Both the position numbers and the translations under genes were made by a program. 64,000 nt of DNA. Origin: Amaranthus tricolor. Its lineage: Eukaryota; Streptophyta; Magnoliopsida; Caryophyllales; Amaranthaceae. Numbering within the stretch: position 1 is the stretch's first letter; each line of letters starts with the position of its first letter. The stretch spans positions 853,501-917,500 of the forward strand of contig NC_080050.1 of assembly GCF_026212465.1 (NCBI RefSeq). The letters run 5' to 3'. Positions 50,801-64,000 of the stretch are shown one piece after another. The notes beneath the pieces were generated by a model, which was not told where the DNA came from, made no database searches, and saw nothing but the letters and a program-made list of their open reading frames with translations.

Positions 50801-51560
50801 CCCCTCACCTTGGACCTGAGCTCAGGTGACCATAATTGCTTCCTAACTCTATATTCAGCTACTACAGACTAAGGCAAAAGGTTACAAACAGATCACCAGC
50901 AAGGATCAACACAAAAGACAGATATATAAAAAGGAAATACGTAAATAGATAATCAATACGATGAAAGAAAGCTAGAACACTGGGAAACAAACTTTTCGAA
51001 AGGTATGAGGACACTCCAAAATATGAAACGGCAAGTACATACACAAAACAACCAAAAGACAGATCTTCCAAACCTAGCACACCAAATAATATTGAAAATA
51101 AGCAGGTAAATAAAACACTAAAGCAAGAGATGCACAAAAATTACTTAGAGATGTAATATACGTAAAGAAGATGGAGGTTAAGGACGGGTATCACCTGCAC
51201 CTCGATTGGGTGGTTACCGGTTTCCTAACGCCGACGATGCTTTCACCTTTACAATGTTTACTTTGCACGACATCCTCTTTCTCCTTCCTCTGTAAACTTA
51301 CCATAAACGTTACAATAAACAATAGAGTAATGCACCACATTATTGCATAATCACTACAAGTTCTGACCAAAAACAAGATTCAATGTAGTCTACTTGACTA
51401 CCACTTGATCGAGCCACTACCATGCTCGGTCGAGCAAGCTTCCAGTGAAACTACTGACTTGTTTTGGACATTCTGCTCAAGTGAGCCAACACCGCTCGAC
51501 CGGTCGAGCTAGGCACTGCTCGCTCGAGCCACTCACAGTTTGCTTCTTTTCATGTTGCTT
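50801..51560. other. LINE 5' leader and GCTCGA-rich repeat
   Basis: 50801..51230 probably belongs to the 5' untranslated part of the LINE. 51405..51535 is a GC-rich patch with repeated GATCGAGC, GGTCGAGC and GCTCGACC boxes. It includes a perfect 16-bp palindrome, GCTCGACCGGTCGAGC, at 51494..51509. Such clusters often belong to plant retroelements, but I cannot assign a family. Confidence 0.45.
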
Positions 51561-52571
51561 TGATCAAGCAACTCTCATCAATCGTTCCAAACCTTAAACC
51601 ACCCATATACAACACATCTTTATCGACCCTCTCCAAAGTACAAGACAAAGCATGTTCGATTAAATGTTTAAAGTTAATGTCATTGTTAAGATTATTGGCA
51701 CTTGCTTTAATATGTTTTATGAAATATATTTTTATTCGTATAACTTCGCTTTTATAAGTATTAACTGCCGCCTTTTTTCCTGCTCAGACTCTGATCATAG
51801 TTCTTATGGACGAGATAAACTGAATACGAATTACAATGATGATGATGAAGAAGCTCGAACATATGCATGATTGCATTTCCAAATCAAGCCTTATTCTAGT
51901 TTGTATACCACTATTTTTTTGATAAAATTAGGTTGAAATTATAATTAGCAAGTTCCCATAATAGTATTTCCCAAATTAAGTCTTATTGTAGTTTTTGGAG
52001 TAAAGATAATTTATGTAAACACTACTGATCAGAAATTAATTAAGGTTGTTAAAAATACTAAGAAAATCTATTAAGAGACAACAAAGTGACAAAAACCACA
52101 CATATTAAGTTCTCAATTACATCATTTCACACGGTACTCTTTAGATGAGATGACAGATAATAGCCATTAATAAGATTGCCAACTATGAACTACCACAACT
52201 ACCAACAACCAAGCAACCACCTATTCCTTCAAATTGACATAAAAAAAAGTCAGCCAAGTGGATAAAGAAAGCAACAGAATGGGATATACTTTAACATCGG
52301 ATCACATATTTCAATCGGTTCAAAATTGAGTCTTGTATTCACATTGAATTTTTACATAATTGCTAATCCATTTATAGTTGGACAAAATTAAACACGATTA
52401 AAAGATCAACTAAATATCAGATTGTCGAGTCTATTTTAAACACTGCTAATTACTAGCATCACCTGATATACCATACATCCACCCCAAATATGCACCAATC
52501 GGACTCTCATCTCTTCTTGAATTTCCTACCATAAACATCGTTTTTTAAGAAAAAACTAACAAAATTAACGG
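51561..52571. other. Intergenic region without recognised gene
   Basis: AT-rich DNA; no coding, RNA or element signature was seen. Confidence 0.5.
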
Positions 52572-52582
52572 CTAATTATTAT

Positions 52583-52989
52583 AGGTGTATTTGGCAAAAT
52601 AGCGTATGGAAAATTTTAGCTTAATTATTTTGATATAATTAAAAGGTTAGGTGGTCAAAAAGTTAGCTAATTATTATAAGGGTATTTGGCAAAATAGCGT
52701 ATGGAAAATTTTAGCTTAATTATTTTGATATAATTAAAAGGTTGGGTGGTCAAAAAGCCAGGTAATTATTATAAGGGTATTTGGCAAAATAGCATATGGA
52801 AAATTTTAGCTGAGCCAATGCTAATGTTTGGTGATTAGCTAATTAAAATAGCTTATTGTTATGAATAAGCTTTTTTGAACAAGCTGCTCATAGCGGCAAG
52901 TTCAAAATAAGTCGATTAAACCAATTAATAAAATCAGCTCGTCAAATCAGCCATTAATCAGCTATCAGCCATTTGTCAAACACCCATAA
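52583..52989. mobile_element. hAT-type MITE carrying 95-bp tandem repeats
   Basis: The left end GGTGTATTTGGCAAAAT and the right end TTTGTCAAACACCC (in reverse complement GGGTGTTTGACAAA) form a degenerate terminal inverted repeat. The left half consists of a 95-bp unit (GTATTTGGCAAAATAGCG...) starting at 52587, 52682 and 52777. The third copy runs into the unique right half. No coding capacity. A target duplication could not be fixed. Confidence 0.65.
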
Positions 52990-53625
52990 TATTTACTCAC
53001 TCTTTATCTTGATGAATGACGAGCTTTGGTTGACGAAGAAGAATGAGCTGAAACTGAGCACACATACACGGGAAGACAGATGAAAATATAAAATGATATA
53101 CGGAATTTAGAACATATTATGTACTCTTGAACAAATGCCAAATTTGCTTTTTCTCTACATAATGAACATATATATGCATACAGCCACAGAAGTTGATCTA
53201 AACTTGACAATCTTTACACCACCATCGGAGGCACGATGTTCAACACCACGTCGCAGTTCCAAATCCAGACGACTACACTTTGAATTCTGAAAACTAGTCT
53301 AATGACAATCTAAAACCTAACATTGGATGCATCTTTTGTTTTTCTCTTGTAACACTGAGACCAACCAGTTAATTTCACTCAAACCGATCATAAACTCTAA
53401 TTTACAGGAAAAGCTGCAAGCAGATGGTAGATGTCTTCATTATTTGATTTTATTAACTATACACAACTGTAGTTTTGTACAGTTAATTGCTCCTACATAA
53501 ACGAGACAACAAGGTTGTTAGAGCTGTATGTTCTAACCCGTTGTCATGGCATCTTAAACTGTTGACATATTCTTTGTTTACTCACATATCGTCTTTTCAT
53601 AGATCAAGAATGCCTTTGTGTCGTA

Positions 53626-56527
53626 TCAGAAGAATCTCCTCCTAAAGTTTCGTGCGGTGGTTTGATAAGATCGCATTAGTAGTCCAACACCAATACCAAT
53701 TCCTAAACACATACCTAGGCCGATACCAACACCAACTCTTACTCCAGCATTGAACCAAGTCAGTTGGCCATCTTCCCCCTCATAAACCTCTTCTGGATAC
53801 CAATTGTGCATCAACTTTCCTTCTGCGTCATACTCATCTTCACTTCCAGTGAGCTGCAATAGCAAACATTCCATTAAAAAATGCCAGAGAACCAAGAATT
53901 CAGAAAGAATAATCAATCAAAGATCAAACAGATTTGGTACGGAAATACATAGGTGTCACAAAACACAACACTAAAATTCCAAAGTTTATATTTCAACAGA
54001 AGTTCGCAACCATCACATTTGCAGGAGGGTCGGGTAGAGTTCAGAAGATTGGGCCTGGGCAAACTGGTTTTGTTAACTCCGGAACAAGTATATACAAGGC
54101 TTTAATGGCTTCCACAGACAAATGTTAGGAGTGCATAAACAATGTCTCATATTCTTTTCCAAAATCGGACAACGAAGATTCAGTAATTGTTGAAGTAAAT
54201 GTTTCAGAAAGCAAACAAACTGTAGCAAACAATCCCAATGCATTGAAGCCACTCCAGAATGAATCCTGTGATAGCAAGGTGCGGAGGAAGTAGACACATT
54301 AATAGCCTATTCTGTAAGGTGTAGGCTCCCCCATACAAACTGCATAAACAGCTTTAAGTTGCATGGACCTAAATTTGCAATGCTGCCCCTAAATTTAGAA
54401 TATCAAACTCCAATCAAGTTTTACATGAGAATGTATATAATTTAAGGGGCTAGAGACTAAAAACTTGATAGATTTGCTACACACACTAATAGCCTACTCT
54501 GTAGGGCGTAAGCTCTCCCATACACAGTTTAAACACTCTGAACAATTACCTCATATCAATCTAAAAATCAAAATTCTAGCCACATGCTAAACAAAATCTA
54601 AAACCCAAAACCCTGCATATGACCTAAGGGTGACAGGACTTGTGCTATACTGATTATTACGCAGCAAAATCAGGTGCTGATTTCAGTTTGTCCATAAACC
54701 AGAAGTATAGTTGAAGTTAAAAAAAGAATGCACAATTACCAGTTCTACGACATTATTCAGTTGCAACTTGCAACTTGCAACTTGCAACCTTTTAGGTATA
54801 TAGAGAGCATGTTTCCTAATTGCTCTTCATAAAGCTTATATATCGAAAGAACCGGTTCCATGTCCATCTTCTTCACAAAGTAAAAGGGCACTCCATGAAA
54901 AATGAACTACTATGCCCCACTAACAATTTTCTTTGGATAATTTAACTCCAGTTAGAAAAATAAATTATGAAATGATCTAGGACCATCATGTCATTTATAG
55001 TCTCTTCCATAAGAAAAAAGGCGAGATGATTGTTTAAGATGTTTGAAAGACCCATCTTGTTGAAAATGTCCTTTGTAAATGGTGGAGACCATAAACAACA
55101 TGGTGGTCCTAGACCATCCGATAAATTTTCCTAGAGGAAGTTAATACCCAACACACCATCAAAAAAAACTTCATCCTCATTTTTTGATCCTACTAGTACT
55201 AACCTCAAATAATTGGTGTTTCTCCCCATCTATTCTACACAATCTAGTGAATATGGACAAAGAGAAGGAAGGGAAGGAAGGTGCAGAATCCATCTTCCAA
55301 AATTTGGGTGGGAGAACTTTGTTTTCCATCTAATGGTGAAAAAATAAGAAGGAAAATTCAATCCTCCACTATATTCCCTATCCCTCCCTCTCCTCTCGAC
55401 TGTTGTAATTTGTAATAAATTTGGTCCAGGCATTCAGGTTATGAGCTTGAGTAAAGATGATGAAATCAACTCATCACAAACCAACACTAATCAGTAATCA
55501 CAGCAACAATGACAGCATTCAAAATCAAAACCTATTTACAAATTATAGCAATTGATCTATATTTCTTAAAAAGCTACGAATTAAAAACCATTTTTCACGA
55601 ATTCATACAGCAAAACACCTAACACTATCTGAATCAGAATGTTTTAATCTAAAATCTAATCCATTTGCTTGCTAAGTTAAATATTTTCCTTCAGATACCA
55701 ATCTTCGTCGTCATTCAATAACATCAATAAATAAACAACACAAAGAAGAAAAATTACAAAGGCAGAACAATTTCATTAATATACTTCATATGACACTAAA
55801 GAAGGAGAACATATTGAGTAAATCAAATAACCTGCAATTTCCGTTGTCGCAAACCATTAGCATCAATGATTTTAAAATCCTTCTCGATCTCATCAGAAAC
55901 CTCAGGAATCGCATCCAAAGTACTGTATCTCGGAGATTTCCTCCTCGGACTAAGATTAATCATCTTCGTCAAAATCACCGGCGCATCCATCCATCTTCCA
56001 GCAACATAAACCTCAATTGACGGCGAAGAAATTCCCAATTTCGGCTGAAAAAACGCCGAATCACATTTATGCATCGAGCCTCCATGAAACACATCCATAC
56101 TCCATTCATTCTCGAACCTTCCTAAAGAACCACAAAGAATCAAATTCTCCTTCTCGTAAACTTCAAACTCCACACCACCAGAGATCCTGACATTGTCGGT
56201 GCTAACGTAAGTAACCTCGGATGTTTCTCTATCAATACGATCTCTACGTAGTGTATACGACGCCGTTTCAGAAGCCGGCACACGTGTGCCATTGATTTCA
56301 AGACAAACTCCAAGTTGTTCACGAATTTGTTTAAGAATCAAATAATCTGGTACATCGTCTATATCGCATGGTGTTATACGAACGTAAAAGAGTCTGATTT
56401 CGAGCCAAATTGACGGTGGCGATTTAGGTGAAGCGGTTGATCCGTTGTTCATCACACGATATACTTTTGGATTTGTAATTGTGAGAGTTGTTGATGGTGA
56501 TTCCTCGTACGATTGATAAGAATCCAT
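53626..56527 (-). CDS. Uncharacterised At1g01500-like protein with C-terminal membrane anchor
   Basis: Two exons, 55832..56527 and 53626..53853, join at AAATTGCAG|GT...CAG|CTCACTGG to give 307 residues. Residues ~40-205 are a globular domain (WLEIRLFYVRITPCDID, then LRRDRIDRETSEVTYVSTD, GGVEFEVYEKENLILCGSL). It is conserved in a plant family whose Arabidopsis member I recall as At1g01500, loosely named 'erythronate-4-phosphate dehydrogenase family' although no dehydrogenase fold is evident. Residues ~269-291 form one hydrophobic helix with glycine-zipper spacing (GVRVGVGIGLGMCLGIGIGV). A short basic tail, RNFRRRFF, follows, suggesting a tail-anchored protein. The function is unknown. The 2-kb intron has no recognised content. 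The gene sits upstream of ANGUSTIFOLIA, as in Arabidopsis. Confidence 0.9.
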
Positions 56528-59500
56528 CGAAGAAATCTTAGTGTTTCAGGAGAAATTATTGGATTGAATTGATGAATTGATTGGCATGATTAGGGTTTTG
56601 GTCGCGAATTAGGAGAAATTGGTTGAGAGAAAAGGGAGGAAATGAAGACAATGGAAGAAAATGGTTGGAGCTGGTGCCTGGAAGTTTATATGAGGAAACC
56701 TTTTGTTTTGTCTCATTTCCTTTTTCTCCTTTATTTTTGGACCATGGATTGGAAAATGACTTTGAATTTGCTCCTAGTAATCTTTCTTTCTTATTATGAT
56801 TATGACTTTTATGAGTAAATTTGCAAAGCATTTTAGAAATTTACATATGGAATTCAATGGTCGCTGTTTGACAAACGATGGTAGATTATATTAGTTGTTT
56901 TAATTGACTTTTTCGATTGGTAGAAAGTATAGATTTTTTATTGACTTTTAAGTTAGTTGTATATGTCATTTATTTGAAGAGGTATTTCATAAAATTATAG
57001 ATTGATTGTTGACTTTTTATTTGAATCAACAAACCAAATGTCAATGAAAAAAACCAATCAAGTTATTAACATTTTCAGTTTTAAAAATCATTTATCAAAC
57101 ACATTTTTAACGTTTGATCAACTAATAAGCAAAAAATTAATCAAAAAGTCATTTTAAAAGTCATTTACTAAATACCACCACTATTTCGTGTATATGGCCT
57201 AGATGTTGAATGATTGTTGATTGCCTTTTAAAAGACATTTACCAAGTCAATCAAAATGTTATTTTAATAATTATTTACCAAATACCAGCTAGCCTAAAAG
57301 ATGAAACACATTATTGTCAAAGTCTTGTCATGTTTTATTACTTAGATATGATTTATGTAATGTGTCATTTGCTTCTATTATTTGCTCATCGAGCTCAGAT
57401 TCTCATCCGCAAATGACTGCAATTTTCTAAATCCTAATTATAACTTAAAAAAACAAATTAGTAAAATGATGAAAATATATTTTTACATATTATGTCATGC
57501 CGGTATTTAGCAAACAACTGATAGCTGATAACTGGTAGCTGATTACATTGACTGATTTAACTGGTTTGACCAGTTGATTTTGCACCCCTAACTATGAACA
57601 GTTTGTTAAAAACCAAATTATTCATATTAATAAGTTGTTTCAATCAGATAATTTGCATAACAATAGAATAGAAAAATTTAACTACTCAACCCTCTATCCA
57701 TATCAAAATAAATTAAAATAACCTAATAAATTAAAATGGAGTATTTTATTAAACACCCCGTATGATTGTATCTTTGACACAAGTAGAATCTACTCATACC
57801 ATGACAGCAGAGAAGGGAGCATGGAGATGATTGCATATTGGCGCAAGGAGATGAGTACACGTAGTGAAAGATACATAGTATACTTAAAAGTATAAACGTC
57901 ACGTAGATGTCTAGATACGTGGGCTCATTAGTATTATTATTAGTATTTATTATTATTATTTTATATTTACCATCTTAAAACTCCGTGCTCTATGAGCAGT
58001 ATTTTGACTTTTACTTACATTGAGCCTCTACGTGACAAAATATCTGAACTATTCTTGTCTTTTCTACTAATACTCGTTTTTTCCGATGAAAATTACTCTA
58101 TTATTTTCATTTTAATTTGTCCCATTTATTTTGTATTATTTTTATTTTTAGATGATTCATCACTTATTTTTAATCTCATTTGTATATTTTAACTCTCTTT
58201 TAATTTCATTTATATAATTTATTCTCTCTTTTCATTTATTATCACTTTTTTAAAACTTACCCACTTTCTCTTTAATGCAATTCAAAGAGGACAGATGAAT
58301 ACATTCTTAATATAAAGCGAGAAACTTAAAAAAAGTGAGTTAAAGTTATATTTTATGGAAAAGTTGAAGAAACATGTGAATTAGATGAACATGTACGTTC
58401 ACTATGTGGATGAAAATAAAAAAAGGAGTTTGAGTCACGAACAAAATTACCTTTCTCAAACAAGTGTTTGGCAATTCATTGTTGGATATTACAATTTACG
58501 TTTTTAAATTAACTTGTTTGACTAGTTAAAAATGCTAGTTAATTTTGTTGACTTTTAAGTAATATTTAAAATAAGTCAATTATTTTGGAAGATGTTTAGT
58601 GAATTAGATATTGGTTTTTAGTTGTTCTAGAGAAAAAGGAACTTAACAAATCAAAATCAAACAAAAAAAACTAACCCATCGAGCCCTTTTTAGGTCAATA
58701 AGTCTTGTATGAAACCATTTCATTATGAGATAAGCCTACGTATTAGCTTATTTCTTTAGTTTATTACTTTAGGGTTGTAAGTGATAACTTATGGTTATTA
58801 GTGGTCAATCTAAAACTATAAAAAGTTAAAATTTTAAAACAGTAAGAGAACACTATAAAATTATACGTGATCACTTTATGATAGAAACTGTACATAGCAC
58901 CAATCCAATAGGCCAATAGAGAAGGTCTTATAGTAACACCTATCATTTAAAAATTTATATCTTTATTTTTAACTTAAAAATTAATTTTTCAACTGATATA
59001 TAAGTCATTTACTAAAAACTTTTTTTAGCTTTAAGATCAATGAAAAAGCCGGAAAAAAAACAACAAAAACTATGTATGTGCCTTGAGTATATCCCTTTAA
59101 TCAATTTTTATAAGAAACTTTTAATTATATTGGACAAAAAGACAATAAATATCAAATGATATTTTGGTCCACTAGTCCGACCTCAGAATGATTTTCGTGT
59201 ATAGTGTTGATAAAGAAATCCTATTTTGATGCTCATGAAAAAAAAATTCTCATAGTGCTTATGTAGGTAAGCTTTAACTAAAATGAAATATTTTTTTCGG
59301 GATTAAAGAATATTTAAAAGTATTTTCGATTTGCCGATGAAAAAAAGTAAAAATTGTTTCTCTTGATATTCCTATAGCTAGCCACAACTACTTGATATTT
59401 GAGACTTTGATCATTCTGAGTAAAATAACAGTAAAAACTAAAGAAAAAAAGTTATAATGAACATTTGGATATAAAATTATTTTTATTATTGGTGTTGTTT

Positions 59501-59663
59501 GGTTTTTTTTTTCTTTTTTTTTCCATTTTTTGTTATTATTTTTATGATTATTGTCAATTTAGAAAATTAATATTGTTTTTTGTTCATGTGGTTAATGTAA
59601 CGTAATGTTTGATTATGTTCATTTATTATTAATATCTAATGAAATTGTCAAAAATTGTAGTAA
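56528..59663. other. Intergenic region with decayed MITEs
   Basis: No gene was recognised. 56865..57290 and 57490..57770 contain segments typical of the degenerate hAT-type MITE family (CGGTATTTAGCAAACAACTG ... ATTAAACACCCCG). 58690..58960 resembles the GAGACCGTCTCA repeat family seen around LHCB5. The rest is AT-rich. Confidence 0.45.
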
Positions 59664-60523
59664 ATGGCTGGTGATCAAGGAAAAGGAAATGGTTTTTTTA
59701 GACAATTGTTGAGAGGTAATAGTTCTACCTTACTCAGAGGGGACCCGCATGAGAGGGGGGTAACGGGTTCTGCTAGGAGGGCTAGGCAGGAAGAGGTTGT
59801 CAGACACAGTATTGCCCAAAGGTCGAGTGCGCTAGACCTAGTCCGAACCCCTCTTGATGACCAGTCTAGCAGCATCCATAGTAGTTGAGGTGTTTCTAGT
59901 AATGATGATAATGATGCTGATGATGTTCAATACGAAGCTCCTGATTCTCGCCCATTGGACTGGACTGTTGTTCGGGGGCCCGACTGGAGATTCGCACGTG
60001 GCGGCCCTAATTCCTCTGCCGCATCTGAGCGCGCAGGACGTAGTTTCGTCGATAATGAGCCGTCACGAGAGAGCAGGCCCTCACAGTCCGCTAACACGGA
60101 CTGGTTAGTCACATCGCCCCAGCCCGAGGGGCCGACAGATACGTGACTGATCCCTAGCTATGGCGGGCACATAGCTAAACTTATTTTCGACGGCTCCGAG
60201 CGTACGCCTCCGATTTCTGGATTACCGTATTAGGAAGAGGCCGGTGGAGTCCATCATCCGACTGAGGGATATGTCCGATGCGCTAAATGATGTTCTACCT
60301 GCCACTTCCCTCGGCCGACTACCGTACATTATGCACCAGCACATCGACTGTGCTTTGATATCGGCGTTCGTGGAGAGGTGGCAGCCGGATACGAACACCT
60401 TCCACATGCCATGAGGGGAAATGACAATTATGTTGCACGACGTGCAACGCATAGTAGGCATTTCTATTGAAGGTTCTTTGCCGGCTGAGCCTTCTAAGGC
60501 GGAGTGGCAGGTCGGTATCACCA
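59664..60523 (+). pseudogene. Decayed plant mobile domain (PMD/MAIN-like) gene
   Basis: The start MAGDQGKGNGFFRQLLRGN and a Ser/Arg-rich leader are interrupted by TGA at 59886..59888, with further stops near 60146. The conserved C-terminal part, in a shifted frame, reads CALISAFVERWQPDTNTFHMP, then stop, then GEMTIMLHDVQRIVGISIEG. This is the start of the plant mobile domain found in MAIN-like proteins and in several transposon families. The stop at 60412..60414 replaces the tryptophan of the usual MPWGEMT motif (TGG to TGA). The reading is cut off by a TAA microsatellite. GC content is higher than in neighbouring DNA. Clearly non-functional, and probably transposon-derived. Confidence 0.8.
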
Positions 60524-60526
60524 ATA

Positions 60527-60566
<40 letters not shown>
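60524..60566. repeat. (TAA)n microsatellite
   Basis: About thirteen TAA units mark the abrupt end of the plant-mobile-domain homology. Confidence 0.93.
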
Positions 60567-60569
<3 letters not shown>

Positions 60570-60677
60570 TTACGAAAAGTAAAATTAATAATGACAACAA
60601 CAACAATAACAATAATAATAATAAATTTCGTAAATAAATAAAAATAAAAAAATAAAAAAATAAATCGCACAAAATTG

Positions 60678-60750
60678 GGCGACTGAACCATGGTACAGTC
60701 GCCTAGTTTTGTCGCCCAGTTTTGTGCGATTGAACCATGGTTCAGTTGCC
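60678..60750. repeat. Paired palindromes centred on CCATGG
   Basis: Two near-perfect palindromes occur as a direct pair: GCGACTGAACCATGGTACAG(TCGC) at 60678..60703, and GATTGAACCATGGTTCAGTT at about 60728..60747. They are separated by repeats of TTTTGT-CGCCCAG-TTTTGTG. They follow the decayed plant-mobile-domain gene. Function unknown. Confidence 0.85.
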
Positions 60751-60790
60751 CAGTTTTGTGCAATTTAATTTTTTTTAAAAAAATTTCCAA

Positions 60791-61334
60791 CGATTCAAAT
60801 CGAAGAATTTACGTACCACATCCGATTCATAGTTGCTTTCGTTAGCCATAGTTAATCGATTACAGGTAACAGCTTGTTTAAGAGCTTTTAGAGAGATAGT
60901 ACCGTGTTTGAATTCGTACTTCATACGCGTCTGAGAATTCGATATATATAGACAAATCTTCCGGATTAAAGTGTTAATAGTGTTATTAAGTGTGATTTAC
61001 ATTTATTAATTAAGTTTTAAGTCCAGTGGCAAATTTGTAATTTTTTAAACTTCAGGGGCAAATACGTAATTTCGGGGGGAGGGTAGCGATAAAATGAAAA
61101 GGGGTGGTGAAATTTAGTAACTCACTTCCCAAATCCCATGTAACCAATAAATACTATTCTTTCTCTGTAATTTTGCCCTAACCGTAAATGACACGAAAAC
61201 TATAAATGGCGTGATCACTTGGAAAACGAGAGAGAATTTGATGACTAAAAATGAGTAAAAGCAGTAAGGTCATATTTCAAATTAGAATTTGAACAAAATT
61301 AATATGATAAACAAAACTAAAAATGTAAATTTTT
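60791..61334. other. Spacer downstream of LHCB5
   Basis: AT-rich sequence between the decayed mobile-domain gene and the MITE downstream of LHCB5. I see nothing assignable. Confidence 0.45.
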
Positions 61335-61470
61335 GTTTGAGACGGTTTCACTGTGAGACGTGCCTCATACAAAGGTTAAATAGCCTAATAATGAAAAACT
61401 TTGGCATGATGAGCATTTTGTATAAACTCATCCTACAATGAGACAGCCTCATACTAAAGGGTCTGAAATA
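61335..61470. mobile_element. GAGACCGTCTCA-family MITE downstream of LHCB5
   Basis: Begins TTTGAGACGGTTTCACTGTGA and ends ACAATGAGACAGCCTCATAC. These terminal motifs are shared with the copies at 61974 and 62988. It is diverged and non-coding. Confidence 0.5.
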
Positions 61471-61675
61471 AAAAATGAGACAAATCAAGAGAAACGATAA
61501 TAAATTGTAGCACCACTCTACAGAAGTGAAGATAATATAGGGCATTTTAGTCTCATCTCAAAAATTATAATAGTTGATATATTAACATTAACATGGGCCC
61601 CATGAAAAAAGTAAGTCTTTTTTTTTGTTTTGGGCTTAAGATATTACAAATCAAAGCCTACTATTAATTAGAAAA

Positions 61676-63571
<1,896 letters not shown>

Positions 63572-63574
63572 CTG

Positions 63575-64000
63575 CAATAAATCAACCATACCAAATCATA
63601 GGTTAATGGAGGAATTCTTACATTACAACTGAATTAAAGATAATTCGGCCCACCCTATATAAAGTATAGTAGATTGCTTCCCTAAGTAGAATGTCTTGAG
63701 ATTATTTATTTTAGTTTTCACTAAGTTATGAATCTTTTGGGGTTACATGATAGGCCGAGGGAGAGTAGATCTAAGTGAGAATTAATTCCAAATTTTTGTA
63801 CGTGGGGACGATACTTGCTCTAATTGAAAAGAAATTTGATTCTCATTAAGAAGTTTTACTACCTCTATTTCATTATATTTACAACTGAACGCAATATGTC
63901 ACAATCAGATGCGAATATATTTATTAACTAATAGTTGCTATAAAGTACAATTTTAATTCTTTATACTTTTAATTGCAATTGATAAAAAAATCTTGAAAAA
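63575..64000. other. LHCB5 intron running off the right edge
   Basis: Minus-strand intron sequence upstream of the YGYDPFG exon. No exon or element was recognised up to the window end. Confidence 0.7.

Noticed and set aside
60319..60672. Minus-strand open frame of 117 codons with long Leu/Ile runs
   Set aside because: Produced by translating the TAA microsatellite antisense to the decayed mobile-domain gene; not a membrane protein gene.

Overview
The window is nuclear DNA from a flowering plant, most likely a eudicot. It is AT-rich, the genes are interrupted by many GT-AG introns, and the products are plant proteins: plastid ribosomal protein L5, the antenna protein CP26, ANGUSTIFOLIA and a REVEILLE-type MYB. 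Mobile elements are of plant types (Stowaway-like, hAT, RTE-like LINE, plant mobile domain). The L5 precursor resembles my recollection of the spinach protein, which hints at Caryophyllales; this is weak evidence.

Layout: eight protein-coding genes lie head-to-tail on the minus strand, and one tRNA-Val(CAC) gene lies on the plus strand. From left to right they are: an NTF2-like/DUF2358 gene (3' end off the left edge); a sphingoid-base/diacylglycerol kinase family gene (LCBK2-like); plastid L5 (RPL5); the tRNA; a CBE1-like eIF4E-binding protein; a RVE8/RVE3-clade MYB; ANGUSTIFOLIA; an At1g01500-like membrane-anchored protein; and LHCB5/CP26 (5' exon off the right edge). I rebuilt exon structures by eye from reading frame, splice dinucleotides and family sequence. 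The six complete models close in frame at 351, 258, 1003, 335, 639 and 307 residues.

Mobile and repeated DNA lies between and inside the genes. The densest part is 44.4-53.0 kb: a foldback element, an 80-bp duplication, a hAT element with a perfect 8-bp target duplication, a dead LINE, a palindromic repeat and a MITE carrying 95-bp tandem repeats. A decayed plant-mobile-domain gene lies near 60 kb. Introns hold Stowaway-like MITEs, a TRIM-like retroelement remnant, (TA)n arrays and a Caryophyllales-like 'GAGACCGTCTCA' MITE family.

The genes do not form one pathway. Their order matters more: L5, CBE1, RVE, ANGUSTIFOLIA and the At1g01500-like gene appear to preserve an ancestral gene order that, as I remember Arabidopsis, is split between two duplicated segments (At4g0128x-0131x and At1g0150x-0152x). 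I found no convincing undescribed molecular system. The strongest leads are the ancestral gene block, the repeated copies of ANGUSTIFOLIA's exon-1/intron-1 junction inside its own first intron, and the intact boundaries of the hAT element.
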